DNA of 64,000 nucleotides from Streptomyces sp. SID8352 (GTDB taxonomy: Bacteria; Actinomycetota; Actinomycetes; Streptomycetales; Streptomycetaceae). Numbering within the stretch: the first letter of the stretch is position 1; each line of letters begins with the position of its first letter. This document shows, piece by piece, positions 8,779 to 19,121 of this stretch. The stretch covers positions 58,038-122,037 of the forward strand of contig NZ_WWGX01000100.1 of NCBI RefSeq assembly GCF_009862265.1, given 5' to 3'. The notes under the pieces were generated by a model, which saw only the letters and a program-made list of their open reading frames with translations, ran no database searches and was not told where the DNA came from. The translations under genes and the position numbers were made by a program.

Positions 8779-9099
8779 ACGTTCCCCCGCCGGCCGCCGG
8801 GCAGCCGTCCGTCCGGCAGTGCGCCAAGAGCACTCATACGTCCCGTTCTTCCCCTGTGTTCATGGGCGCGTGTCCCCACGCGCGCCCGGCCTCCCCGCGC
8901 CGGCCCGCGCCCGGCGCCCCGAAGGGGTGACGGCAAAGACGCCCGCCGTCCTTCGCACGGTTGCGGGGCGGGAAGGAAAATCCTCCGATGCCACCGGTAC
9001 CGGCGACAAGTGCTGCGGGATGACGTCCGGATCACGACTCGTTCACGGATCTTACAAACGAACACCGGAACGACCGGGCGCTTCCCCCCACGGACGGGT

Positions 9100-9138
9100 G
9101 GCCGGCCGGCCGAGGACGGGTGACCGGCCCGGCCGGCC
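9100..9138 (-). terminator. possible terminator downstream of ask-asd
   Basis: GGCCGGCCGGCC at 9100-9111 can pair with GGCCGGCC at 9131-9138 to form a GC-only hairpin 18-56 bases past the asd stop codon. There is no U-tract. The arms are self-complementary, which weakens the call. Confidence 0.35.
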
Positions 9139-9155
9139 GGGGGCGCGCGGCCCGG

Positions 9156-10231
9156 TCAGGGGAACTCGGCGGCGACCAGTTCCGCGATCTGCGCGGTGTT
9201 CAGCGCGGCGCCCTTGCGCAGGTTGTCCCCGCAGACGAAGAACTCCAGCGCGGTCGGGTCGTCCAGGGCCCGGCGCACCCGGCCCACCCAGGTCGGGTCG
9301 GTGCCGACCACGTCGGCGGGGGTGGGGAACTCCCCCGCGGCCGGATCGTCGAAGAGGACCACGCCGGGCGCGGTGGCCAGGATCTCCCGGGCCTTGTCGA
9401 CCGTCACCTCGCCCTCGAAGCGGGCGTGCACGGTCGCGGAGTGCGCGGTCACCACCGGGACCCGCACACAGGTGACGGCGACGGGCAGCCTCGGCAGCCC
9501 GAGGATCTTGCGGGACTCGTCGCGGACCTTCATCTCCTCCGAGGACCAGCCGTCCTCGCGCGCGGTCCCGGCCCACGGCACCACGTTCAGCACCACCGGC
9601 TCCGGGAACGGCCCGGTGTCGTCGCCGACCGCCCGCCGCAGGTCGCCGGGGCGGGTGCCCAGCTCCGTGCCGGCCACCAGGGAGAGCTGGCGGCGCAGGG
9701 TGTCCACGCCGTCCCGGCCCGCCCCGCTCACCGCCTGGAACGCGGAGACCACCAGCTCGCGCAGCCCGTACTCGGCGTGCAGCGCGCCCAGCACGACGAT
9801 GACGGAGAGGGTCGTGCAGTTGGGGGTGGAGAGGATGCCGCGCGGCCGGATGCGCGCCGCGTGCGCGTTGACCTCGGGCACCACGAGGGGCACCTCCGGG
9901 TCCATCCGGAAGGCGCCCGAGTTGTCGACCACCACCACGCCCCGGGCGGCGGCGACCGGCGCCCAGCGGGCGGCCACCTCGTCGGGGACGTCGAACATGG
10001 CGACGTCGACCCCGTCGAAGGCCTCCTCGGTGAGCGCGACCACCTCGGTCTCCTCCCCGCGCACGGCCAGCTTGCGGCCGGCCGAGCGCGGGGAGGCGAT
10101 CAGGCGGATGTCGCCCCAGATGTCCGCGTGCTGGGACAGGATCTGGAGCATGACCGTGCCGACGGCACCGGTCGCGCCGACGACGGCCAGGGTCGGCCGC
10201 CCGGCGCGCCCGGTCCGCGCGGTGGCGGCCA

Positions 10232-10232
<1 letters not shown>
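9156..10232 (-). CDS. asd: aspartate-semialdehyde dehydrogenase
   Basis: A 358-residue NADP-dependent enzyme that converts 4-phospho-aspartate to aspartate semialdehyde, feeding lysine/diaminopimelate, threonine and methionine synthesis. The nucleotide-binding motif V-V-G-A-T-G-A-V-G-T-V-M begins near residue 17. The catalytic cysteine is Cys139 in S-T-P-N-C-T-T. A substrate-binding S-G-A-G-R-D and the family motif E-E-M-K follow. Its ATG overlaps the aspartokinase stop by one base (TGATG), so the two are translationally coupled. The length is normal and no defect is visible. Confidence 0.96.
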
Positions 10233-11509
<1,277 letters not shown>

Positions 11510-11772
11510 GTGCGCTCCTCGCTCATCCGTCTCTTTCCGCACGTACGTACCCGTACCGCGGTCGGCTCATTTTACCGAGCGTCCACCGTTCCCCCCTGCG
11601 GTATCGCATGGTGAGACCAGGGTGCCCGGGGTGGCTCATGCCCAGGAGCCACCGGCCCACTCGGAAAAGTGCCGTGTGTCACACGTTCACAAGCGAATTC
11701 CGGCCCGGTCGGCGCAGGGCTCACCCGGTCGCGGCGTCCTGCCGGACGGCCGAACGGACGGCCGGGCGGGGC

Positions 11773-12432
11773 TCAGACGACAGGCCGCAGTCCCAGCGGT
11801 CCGGCGATCTCCTCGACCATGACCCGGCCCGCCTCCGACTCCAGCAGCTCGTCGGCCGGGTCCTGGTCGGTGTCGAGGCCGTCCAGCTCCTCCAGCGGCT
11901 GGTTGAGCCGGACGTGGGCGACGACGGACTGGAGGGCGCGCAGGGCCGCCGAGGCGATGGAGCCCCAGTTGGAGAAGTAGGAGAACTGCCACCACCACAG
12001 GGCCTCCGTGGTGCGGCCCGCCCGGTAGTGGGCCATGCCGTGGCGCAGGTCGGTCATGACCTCGGTGAGATCGTGGGAGATGCGGGCGGGCACGGGGGCA
12101 CGGCGCGGCTCGTAGGGGTCGAAGACCTCGGAGTAGACGTCGACCGGTTCGAGGATGCGCGCCAGGTTCTCGCGGAGCGCGTCCACGTCCTGCTCCGGGC
12201 CCAGGTCGGGCTCGTAGCGCTCCTCGGGGACGATGTCCTCGTGGGCACCGAGCCGGCCGCCGGCCAGCAGGAGCTGGGAGACCTCCAGGAGGAGGAAGGG
12301 CACCGCCGAGTCCGGTTCGTCGCCCTTGGCGACCTCCGTGACGGCGACCAGGAAGCTCTCGACCTGGTCCGCGATCTGGACGGCGAAGTCGTCGGGGTTC
12401 TGGTGGGTCGCGTGCAGCGTGGCGTCAGACAT
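11773..12432 (-). CDS. DUF5063 domain protein
   Basis: A 219-residue conserved actinobacterial protein assigned to DUF5063 from its overall sequence, including the W-W-W-Q-F-S-Y-F-S-N-W-G segment near residue 150. It is mainly helical and acidic, with no signal peptide or membrane helix. The function is unknown. It sits directly behind recR and its start overlaps the recR stop by 8 bp, so the two are cotranscribed. In actinobacteria this gene commonly accompanies recR and ybaB (from memory), which suggests but does not show a link to DNA repair. Confidence 0.8.
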   Translation of the reverse strand: MSDATLHATHQNPDDFAVQIADQVESFLVAVTEVAKGDEPDSAVPFLLLEVSQLLLAGGRLGAHEDIVPEERYEPDLGPEQDVDALRENLARILEPVDVYSEVFDPYEPRRAPVPARISHDLTEVMTDLRHGMAHYRAGRTTEALWWWQFSYFSNWGSIASAALRALQSVVAHVRLNQPLEELDGLDTDQDPADELLESEAGRVMVEEIAGPLGLRPVV

Positions 12433-13024
12433 CTAGGAGTCGTCTCCCCTCGAAGGCACGGCCGAGGGTCACCTCGTCCGCGTACTCCAGGTCGCCACCC
12501 ACTGGGAGGCCGCTGGCCAGGCGGGTGACCTTGAGGCCCATGGGCTTGATCATGCGGGCGAGGTAGGTGGCCGTGGCCTCGCCCTCCAGGTTCGGGTCCG
12601 TGGCCAGGATCAGCTCGGTGACCGCGCCGTCGGCGAGGCGGGCGAGGAGTTCCCGGATGCGCAGGTCGTCCGGGCCGACACCGTCGATGGGGCTGATCGC
12701 GCCGCCGAGCACGTGGTACCGGCCGCGGAACTCACGGGTGCGCTCGATGGCGACGACGTCCTTGGGCTCCTCCACGACGCAGATGACCGACGCGTCCCGG
12801 CGCGGGTCGCGGCAGATGCCGCACCGCTCCTCCTGCGCGACGTTGCCGCAGGTGGCGCAGAAACGGACCCTGGCCTTGACCTCCGTCAGGGCGTGGGCGA
12901 GGCGCCGCACGTCGGCCGGCTCCGCCTGGAGGATGTGGAAGGCGATCCGCTGCGCGCTCTTGGGACCGACGCCGGGCAGCCGCCCCAGCTCGTCGATGAG
13001 GTCCTGGACCACGCCTTCGTACAA
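12425..13024 (-). CDS. recR: recombination mediator protein RecR
   Basis: A 199-residue RecR of standard length, acting with RecF and RecO to load RecA at gaps. In order it has the helix-hairpin-helix L-P-G-V-G-P-K-S-A-Q-R-I-A-F, the four-cysteine zinc site C-A-T-C through C-G-I-C, and the Toprim motif V-E-E-P-K-D-V. The start codon is TTG at 13024, giving the standard Y-E-G-V-V-Q-D-L-I-D-E-L start; no better start lies nearby. It is placed between ybaB and the DUF5063 gene, as in other streptomycetes. Confidence 0.97.
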   Translation of the reverse strand: MYEGVVQDLIDELGRLPGVGPKSAQRIAFHILQAEPADVRRLAHALTEVKARVRFCATCGNVAQEERCGICRDPRRDASVICVVEEPKDVVAIERTREFRGRYHVLGGAISPIDGVGPDDLRIRELLARLADGAVTELILATDPNLEGEATATYLARMIKPMGLKVTRLASGLPVGGDLEYADEVTLGRAFEGRRLLDV

Positions 13025-13135
13025 CGGACTGCCGTCCTTTCCGGTTCTCGCACTACGTACGGTAGAGGGCTTCGCCCCGTACCGGGAGGGGTGGGGCGGG
13101 AGTGCCGTCCGCCCGGGGCGGGCGGAGCGGCCGGG

Positions 13136-13474
13136 TCAGAAGGGGAGGCCGGGGATACCGCCGCCGAGGCCCTGGGCCAGCGGGCCCAGCTTCTGCTGCT
13201 GGAGGGCGCGGGCGTTCTCGCCGGCGGCCTGGACGGCGGCCACGACGAGGTCCGCGAGGGTCTCGGTGTCCTCCGGGTCCACCGCCTCCGGGGCGATCAC
13301 GAGGCCGCGCAGCTCGCCCGAGCCGGTGACGGTGGCCTTCACCAGGCCGCCGCCCGCCTGCCCGTCGACCTCGGTCCTCGCCAGCTCCTCCTGGGCCCGG
13401 GAGAGGTCCTGCTGCATCTTCTGGGCCTGCTGGAGCAACTGCTGCATGTTGGGCTGGCCACCACCGGGGATCAC
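13136..13474 (-). CDS. YbaB/EbfC family nucleoid-associated protein
   Basis: A 112-residue YbaB/EbfC-type DNA-binding protein. It is Gln-rich at the N-terminus (M-Q-Q-L-L-Q-Q-A-Q-K-M-Q) and forms the usual small dimer. It starts with GTG at 13474. It lies 111 bases upstream of recR on the same strand, the ybaB-recR order found across bacteria. No sign of truncation. Confidence 0.93.
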   Translation of the reverse strand: MIPGGGQPNMQQLLQQAQKMQQDLSRAQEELARTEVDGQAGGGLVKATVTGSGELRGLVIAPEAVDPEDTETLADLVVAAVQAAGENARALQQQKLGPLAQGLGGGIPGLPF

Positions 13475-13752
13475 GTTCAGCTCCCATCGCCGCTGTCCCC
13501 ACCGCCGTAGCGCGGCGGGTTTTGCCGTTCGGCACGAGCCTACGTGCTCCGGGCGGCCCTCGCCCCAGCACTCTTTCGAGTGAGTCCGTCCCGCGCCCTA
13601 TACCTGATCACGGCGCCCTCGCGGGCGGAAAGCCGTTCACGACCGCGTTTCCGCCACCCGTTGGGCGGTAGGAAGGGTGCGGCGCGTCGTCCCCGGGTGC
13701 CACAGGAGCGTCGCGGGGTCTTCACGGACGGCGATCAGTAGGGAGTGGCCGG

Positions 13753-14481
13753 GTGGGTCAGCCGGAGAAGCAGCCCGAGGGGCCGCCGCAGGACGGGCCG
13801 GGCGGTGACCTGGCCGGGCGGGCCCTTCCGCTCGGGGACTGGTCGATGCCCGCCGAGCGGCTGGACGAGCTGTACCGGTGGGTGGAGCGGGGCGCGCTGG
13901 AGACGGCGGCCTGGTATCTGGCGGACCGCACGGGCAAGCGGCGGGGGGCGCGGCTGCTGCGCTGCGGGGCGGCGGCGGGGACGGTCGGCGGGGCCGCGCT
14001 GCCGCTGCTGGACATGACGGGGATCGCGGGCGGGACGGCGCCCTGGGGGTATCTGGCGCTGCTGCTGGGGGCGGCGTGCATGGCCGGGGACCGGTACTTC
14101 GGGGTCACCGCCGGGTGGATGCGGGACGTGGCGACGGCGCAGGCGGTGCAGCGGCGGCTGCGGTCGCTCCAGTTCGACTGGGCCTCGGAGAGCGTGCGGG
14201 AGGTGCTGGGGCCCGCGGACGGCACGGCGAGCGAGGCCGCGGACCGGTGCCTGCTGGTGCTGCGGCGCTTCTCGGAGGACGTGGCGGAGCTGGTGCGGGT
14301 GGAGACGGCGGACTGGATGGCGGGCCTGCGCTCCGGCCCGGCCCCGCTCGCGCTCCAGGCACCGCCGGTGGCCGCCGCCCGCCAGGAGCCCGGCGGCGCC
14401 GGGACCGCGGGCCGCTTCTCCCTCCCGGGGAGCGGCCCCCGCCCCAACATGCCGCGCCAGCGCCCTCCGGAACCGCGCTGA
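13753..14481 (+). CDS. SLATT-like two-helix membrane protein
   Basis: A 242-residue protein with two closely spaced transmembrane helices (about residues 68-90 and 100-120), flanked by a helical N-terminal segment (L-D-E-L-Y-R-W-V-E) and a cytoplasmic helical region after them. This is the layout of SLATT-domain proteins, a family often predicted to form pores in nucleotide-signalling defence systems. Here it stands alone, with no nucleotidyltransferase next to it, and its homologue in this conserved location (from memory SCO3620) is core rather than accessory. The GTG at 13753 has GGGAG upstream. The C-terminal 45 residues are Pro/Arg/Gly-rich and probably disordered. Confidence 0.6.
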   Translation: MGQPEKQPEGPPQDGPGGDLAGRALPLGDWSMPAERLDELYRWVERGALETAAWYLADRTGKRRGARLLRCGAAAGTVGGAALPLLDMTGIAGGTAPWGYLALLLGAACMAGDRYFGVTAGWMRDVATAQAVQRRLRSLQFDWASESVREVLGPADGTASEAADRCLLVLRRFSEDVAELVRVETADWMAGLRSGPAPLALQAPPVAAARQEPGGAGTAGRFSLPGSGPRPNMPRQRPPEPR

Positions 14482-14818
14482 CCGGGGGCGCCGACGGGAC
14501 CGCCTCCGGGGCGCCGCCCCGGTCTGGGGTGAGCGCCGCCCCGGCCCGGGGGCACCGCCCCGGTGAGCGCAGTCCCGGTCCGCGGCCCCGCCCACGCGGC
14601 GCGGGGCCCGCAGGTCGGCTCGGGGGCGACTCCGGGGGCGGCCGTCCCTCCTCGACCCGAACGCCCAATACCCTTGCCCCCTAGAGCTAGACAGTATCGC
14701 CCGGCACCTGCCATGCTTCCCGTGCCGACGGGGCAAGGTGCCCCGGACGCACGGTGCGGCGGCGCGGGAGTCTCCGCGGGCGCACGGGTGCGCGGCACGA
14801 CGGATTCGGGGGCAGGAC
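14482..14818. other. intergenic region, 337 bp
   Basis: There is no supported gene. The stretch around 14665-14700 is less GC-rich and contains TTGCCC followed by TAGACAGTAT, which could be part of a promoter for the plus-strand gene at 14819. I see no other structure. Confidence 0.35.
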
Positions 14819-15337
14819 ATGATCCACATCACGCTCGGGCGGATGCGCTACGTCGACCCGCAGGAGGACCAGCTCGGCCGCGACCACGTCGGCTGGGACG
14901 AGAACATGGGCGAGGAGGCGCTGTTCCGCGCCAACCGCGGCTGCTGGGTCCTGGGCGAGCGCGCCGAGCGCGAGCAGTACGCCCTGTTCTCGGCCGAGGG
15001 CCTGGTCCGCATGGCCGTCGAGATCGACCGTCTGGTCGCCGTGGCCGGGGGGCGCAAGGCCATCGAGGGCCGTCGGCTGGCGGCGGGCCACCCCGTCCAC
15101 GACGCCTACGTCGGCGGCGCGCCGCCCGTCGGCGCGGTCCGCAACCCGGTCACCTACTTCGACTCCCCGCACGGCGTCCGCGCCTGCTACTGCGGCTGCG
15201 GCGAGCCGGTCCCCACCGGCTGGTTCCTGGCCGGGCACGACCAGAAGGCCCTGCACGCCCGGGTGGCGCGGATCGGCACCGTCCGGGAGTTCATCGACTG
15301 GTTCGACCGCACCTGCCCCGAGCCCCCGGCCGGCTGA
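14819..15337 (+). CDS. conserved actinobacterial protein of unknown function
   Basis: A 172-residue protein I cannot assign to a named family. It is hydrophilic with no signal peptide or membrane helix. A Cys-rich segment near residues 121-126 (C-Y-C-G-C-G-E-P-V) is followed by G-H-D-Q-K-A-L-H-A-R-V. From memory this Cys cluster plus G-H-D-Q-K motif recurs in actinobacterial proteins and could bind a metal. The ATG at 14819 is preceded by GGGGGCAGG. The gene is convergent with the Ser/Thr kinase gene, with only 23 bases between them. Confidence 0.6.
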   Translation: MIHITLGRMRYVDPQEDQLGRDHVGWDENMGEEALFRANRGCWVLGERAEREQYALFSAEGLVRMAVEIDRLVAVAGGRKAIEGRRLAAGHPVHDAYVGGAPPVGAVRNPVTYFDSPHGVRACYCGCGEPVPTGWFLAGHDQKALHARVARIGTVREFIDWFDRTCPEPPAG

Positions 15338-15360
15338 GGCGGTGCGCCCGCCCCGCCGGG

Positions 15361-17382
15361 TCACTCGCGCCGGTAGGTGAGGGCCTCGCCGTCGGGGCCA
15401 GTCCGCCGGAGCCCCCCGTCGGGCAGCAGGGCCACCTCGGTGGCGGGGCCGGGGTTGCAGGAGGAGGCGGGGCCCGAGGCGACCCGGGACGGGCCGATGT
15501 CCAGGGTGCCGCCGCCGTCGGGCGCGGTGCTCAGCTCCGCCTCGAAGACGCAGCGGTAGGTGCCGCCGCCCGCGGGACCGTCGGCGACGAGGGAGAGCAC
15601 CGTGTCCCCCACCCCGCCCTGCCGGATGGTGAGCCTGCGGCCGTGCTCACCGGAGTCGTTGCCGATGGTGGCGGTCCAGGTGCCGAGGTAGCCGTCCGGG
15701 ACGGTGCCCGCGGCCGGGGAGGACGGCGGGGGCGACTCCGGGGGCGGGGCGGTCCGCGTCCCGGCGCCGGCCGTCGGGCCACGGGTGGGCTCCGCGGTCG
15801 GCGCCGGGGCCGGGCCGTCCTCCGCCCGGTCGCCCTTCCCGGTCCCGGTCATCACGGCGTACACCGCGCCTCCGGCGCCCAGCGCCACCACCAGGGCGAT
15901 CACGACCAGCAGCAGCGTCGAGGGGCCCCGGCGCCGGGACTCCGGGGCGGGCCCGTACGGCGGGACGGGCCCGTACGGCGGGGCGGCACCGTACGGCGGG
16001 GTGGGGCCGTAGGGCGGGGTGGGGCCGTACGGCGGGGTGGGGCCGTACGGCGGGTGCGCCGCGGGGCGCTGCGGAGGACCGCCGTAGGGGGCCTGCCCGT
16101 AGGGGGCGGGCGCTCCGTACGGCGCGGTCGGGCCCGCGTTCCGGGCCGGGGCGGCGTACCCGGGGTTGGCGTACCCGTGCGCGGCGTCCTGCGGCGGCGC
16201 CGGCGGAAAGCCGTAGCCGGGCCGGGAGGCCGGGTGCGCCGGGTGCGCCGGGTGCGCCGGGTGCGCCGGGTGCGCGGACGCCGGGTGGGGCGGCGGGGTC
16301 GGGCCCGCGTCCCGGGTGGGCCGGCCGTCCGCCCGGGCCGGTCCGTCCGGGGGCGGGGGCACCGCCGGGACCCCCGCGGGGCGGTCCGGGGCACCCGGGT
16401 CCGCCACCAGGGTCCGCCCGGGGCGGTCCCCCTCGCCCGGGGCCACGGGCTCCCCCGGCCCCTCCGGGTTCTCCGTGTCCAGCAGCCGCACCGCGTGGCG
16501 GCCGAGCTGGGCGACCAGGGTTCCGGGCAGCCAAGGGTCCCGGGAGCGCCCGTCGGCCACGGTGTCCAGGGCACCGGTGCGGGCCAGGACCGCGTCCAGG
16601 TCCGGACGGGCCGCCGGGTCCTTGCGCAGGCAGTCGCGGACGAGGTCGGCGATGCCCTCGGGGACGCCCGTGAGGTCGGGCTCCTCCCGGGCGATGCGGA
16701 ACATCAGCGCGTGCCCGCCGCTGTCGGCGGAGCCGAACGGCGTCCTCCCGGTGGCCGCGAAGGCCAGCACCGATCCCAGGCAGAACACGTCGCACGCCGG
16801 GGTGATCCGGTCCCCCCGCACCTGCTCCGGCGCCATGAACGCGGGCGAGCCGACCAGCGCGCCGGTCCGGGTCAGCCCGTCGTCGGCCACCGTCTCCAGG
16901 GCCCGTGCGATGCCGAAGTCGATGACCCGGGGGCCGTCGATGGTGACGAGCACGTTGGACGGCTTGAGGTCGCGGTGCACGATCCCGGCCGCGTGGATGT
17001 CCTTGAGGGCGAAGGCGAGCCCCGCCGCCAGCGTCCGCACCGACCGCTCGGGCAGCGCCCCGTGGTCGTGGCCGACGACCCGCTGGAGGCTCGGCCCGGC
17101 GACGTAGCCGGTGGCGACCCACGGCACGGCGGCCTCGGTGTCCGCGTCCAGCACCGGCGCCGTCCAGTACCCGCCGACCCGGCGCGCGGACCGCACCTCC
17201 TGGCGGAACCGCTCCCGGAACTCCTCCAGCGCGGCCAGCTCCCCGCGGACGAGCTTGACGGCGACCGTGCGGCCCCGGTCCGACCGGGCCAGGTAGACGT
17301 GTCCCATGCCGCCCGCGCCCAGCCGCCCCAGCAGCCGGTACGCCCCGATGTGCTGCGGGTCCCCGTCCCCGAGCTCGCGCAT
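15361..17382 (-). CDS. membrane Ser/Thr protein kinase (PknB-like) with extracellular sensor domain
   Basis: A 673-residue Hanks-type kinase. The catalytic domain spans about residues 10-270 with G-R-L-G-A-G-G-M-G, the Lys in V-A-V-K-L, catalytic Asp138 in H-R-D-L-K-P-S-N, D-F-G and the M-A-P-E-Q loop. A Pro-rich juxtamembrane linker of about 200 residues contains H-P-A repeats and P-P-Y-G-P-T repeats. One transmembrane helix lies at about 489-510. The outer region (about 570-673) is a small beta-rich domain with a Cys pair. There are no PASTA repeats, so the ligand is unknown. The ATG at 17382 starts just before the kinase fold. Confidence 0.92.
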   Translation of the reverse strand: MRELGDGDPQHIGAYRLLGRLGAGGMGHVYLARSDRGRTVAVKLVRGELAALEEFRERFRQEVRSARRVGGYWTAPVLDADTEAAVPWVATGYVAGPSLQRVVGHDHGALPERSVRTLAAGLAFALKDIHAAGIVHRDLKPSNVLVTIDGPRVIDFGIARALETVADDGLTRTGALVGSPAFMAPEQVRGDRITPACDVFCLGSVLAFAATGRTPFGSADSGGHALMFRIAREEPDLTGVPEGIADLVRDCLRKDPAARPDLDAVLARTGALDTVADGRSRDPWLPGTLVAQLGRHAVRLLDTENPEGPGEPVAPGEGDRPGRTLVADPGAPDRPAGVPAVPPPPDGPARADGRPTRDAGPTPPPHPASAHPAHPAHPAHPAHPASRPGYGFPPAPPQDAAHGYANPGYAAPARNAGPTAPYGAPAPYGQAPYGGPPQRPAAHPPYGPTPPYGPTPPYGPTPPYGAAPPYGPVPPYGPAPESRRRGPSTLLLVVIALVVALGAGGAVYAVMTGTGKGDRAEDGPAPAPTAEPTRGPTAGAGTRTAPPPESPPPSSPAAGTVPDGYLGTWTATIGNDSGEHGRRLTIRQGGVGDTVLSLVADGPAGGGTYRCVFEAELSTAPDGGGTLDIGPSRVASGPASSCNPGPATEVALLPDGGLRRTGPDGEALTYRRE
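15952..16060 (-). repeat. P-P-Y-G-P-T coding repeats in kinase linker
   Basis: An 18-bp-period array (core GTACGGCGGGGTGGGGCC and variants) encodes five to six tandem P-P-Y-G-P-T/A-like units. Unit length is a multiple of three, so copy number can change without frameshift. Confidence 0.85.
16232..16276 (-). repeat. 9-bp tandem repeat coding H-P-A in kinase linker
   Basis: GGGTGCGCC is repeated four times perfectly (16232-16267) with a fifth near copy to 16276. It encodes the H-P-A tripeptide repeat of the kinase juxtamembrane linker. Confidence 0.85.
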
Positions 17383-17607
17383 GTCCCTGTCGCCTTCCCC
17401 CCGAGCCTGAGCAACAGACCGAAGGATAGGCCGGGGCGGTCACGGGGCGGGACGGTCCCGTCCACGGTTCCGTAACGGGCCCGGTGCCGTGTGCCGCACG
17501 GCCTCCGGGGCCGCCGCCGGGCCCGTCGACAGTCTGTCGCGGAACGCCCGGCACCCCGTACAGGACGCCGGTACCCCCGCGGGGCGCGGGCCTCTACCCT
17601 CGGCCGC

Positions 17608-18963
17608 ATGACCCTCCAGCCCAACCCCCAGGCCGGCGCCGCCGTGAAGGCCGCGGACCGCGCGCACGTCTTCCACTCCTGGTCCGCCCAGGACCTCATC
17701 GACCCGCTCGCCGTCGCCGGCGCCGAGGGGTCGTACTTCTGGGACTACGACGGCAGGCGCTACCTCGACTTCGCCAGCGGGCTCGTCTTCACCAACATCG
17801 GCTACCAGCACCCCCGGGTCGTCGCCGCGATCCAGGAGCAGGCGGCCCGGATGACGACCTTCGCCCCGGCCTTCGCCGTCGCGGCGCGCTCGGAGGCGGC
17901 GCGGCTGATCGCCGAGCGCACCCCCGGCGACCTGGACAGGATCTTCTTCACCAACGGCGGCGCCGACGCCGTGGAGCACGCGGTGCGCATGGCGCGGCTG
18001 CACACCGGCCGCCCCAAGGTGCTCTCGGCGTACCGCTCCTACCACGGCGGCACCCAGCAGGCCGTCAACATCACCGGCGACCCGCGCCGCTGGCCGTCCG
18101 ACGGGGGCACCGCCGGGGTCGTCCGCTTCTGGACGCCCTACCTGTACCGCACCCGCTTCTACGCGCGGACCGAGGAGGAGGAGTGCGCGCGGGCGCTGGA
18201 GCACCTGGAGACGACCATCGCCTTCGAGGGCCCCGGCACCGTCGCGGCGGTGATCCTGGAGACCGTCCCGGGCACCGCGGGCATCATGACCCCGCCGCCC
18301 GGCTACCTCGCCGGGGTCCGCGCGATCTGTGACGCCCACGGCATCGTCCTGATCCTGGACGAGGTCATGGCCGGCTTCGGCCGGACCGGCGAGTGGTTCG
18401 CGGCCGGTCTGTACGACGTGGTGCCCGACCTGATGACCTTCGCCAAGGGCGTGAACTCCGGCTACGTGCCGCTGGGCGGCGTCGCGATCTCCGACCGGAT
18501 CGCCGCGACCTTCGCCGAGCGCCCCTACCCCGGCGGCCTCACCTACTCCGGGCACCCGCTGGCCTGCGCCGCCGCCGTCGCCACCATCAACGTGATGGAG
18601 GACGAGGGCGTGGTGCGCAACGCGGCCCGGCTCGGCTCCGAGGTCCTCGGCCCGGCGCTGCACGCCCTGGCCGAGCGGCACCCCAGCGTGGGCGAGGTGC
18701 GCGGGGTCGGCATGTTCTGGGCGCTGGAGCTGGTCCGCGACCGCGCCACCCGCGAACCTCTGGTCCCCTACAACGCCGCCGGCCCGGACAACACCCCGAT
18801 GGCCGCGTTCGCCGCCACCGCCAAGAGCCACGGCCTGTGGCCCTTCGTGAACATGAACCGCACCCATGTGGTGCCGCCGTGCACCATCACCGAGGCCGAG
18901 CTGAAGGAGGGCCTGGCGGTGCTGGACACGGCGCTGTCCGTGGCGGACGGCTACACCGTCTGA
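17608..18963 (+). CDS. class III pyridoxal-phosphate aminotransferase
   Basis: A 451-residue fold-type I class III aminotransferase. Features are the F-T-N-G-G-A-D-A-V cofactor phosphate site, S-Y-H-G-G, the L-D-E-V-M-A-G-F-G-R-T-G motif and Schiff-base Lys280 in F-A-K-G-V-N-S-G-Y. Length and motifs are intact. The sequence is closest in style to omega-amino acid:pyruvate/taurine-type enzymes, but the substrate cannot be read from sequence. A GntR regulator follows 158 bases downstream on the same strand, so the pair may be a small catabolic unit. The ATG at 17608 gives the first residues of the conserved part. Confidence 0.88.
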   Translation: MTLQPNPQAGAAVKAADRAHVFHSWSAQDLIDPLAVAGAEGSYFWDYDGRRYLDFASGLVFTNIGYQHPRVVAAIQEQAARMTTFAPAFAVAARSEAARLIAERTPGDLDRIFFTNGGADAVEHAVRMARLHTGRPKVLSAYRSYHGGTQQAVNITGDPRRWPSDGGTAGVVRFWTPYLYRTRFYARTEEEECARALEHLETTIAFEGPGTVAAVILETVPGTAGIMTPPPGYLAGVRAICDAHGIVLILDEVMAGFGRTGEWFAAGLYDVVPDLMTFAKGVNSGYVPLGGVAISDRIAATFAERPYPGGLTYSGHPLACAAAVATINVMEDEGVVRNAARLGSEVLGPALHALAERHPSVGEVRGVGMFWALELVRDRATREPLVPYNAAGPDNTPMAAFAATAKSHGLWPFVNMNRTHVVPPCTITEAELKEGLAVLDTALSVADGYTV

Positions 18964-19121
18964 GGGCCGCCCCCGCTCCCCGCCCCGCCCCGCCCGGCAC
19001 CGCGTCCCCGGTCCACCGCGCCCGGGGGGCGCGGGGCGAGCGCGTAAGGTGGCGTGCCCCCGTACCGGCGGGACGCGGGCCCGCGTCCCGCCGCCGCACG
19101 CGACGAGGAGACCGTACGACC

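Larger units (their letters stand above)
8725..9155. other. intergenic region upstream of sigma factor and downstream of asd
   Basis: There is no gene here. It holds the presumed sigma-factor promoter region with a duplicated 18-mer (8740-8778), a locally AT-richer stretch near 9027-9062, and a GC-rich inverted repeat (9100-9138) next to the asd stop. Confidence 0.6.

Noticed and set aside
16232..16276. Regulatory repeat
   Set aside because: The 9-bp repeat is in frame inside the kinase gene and simply encodes the H-P-A linker.
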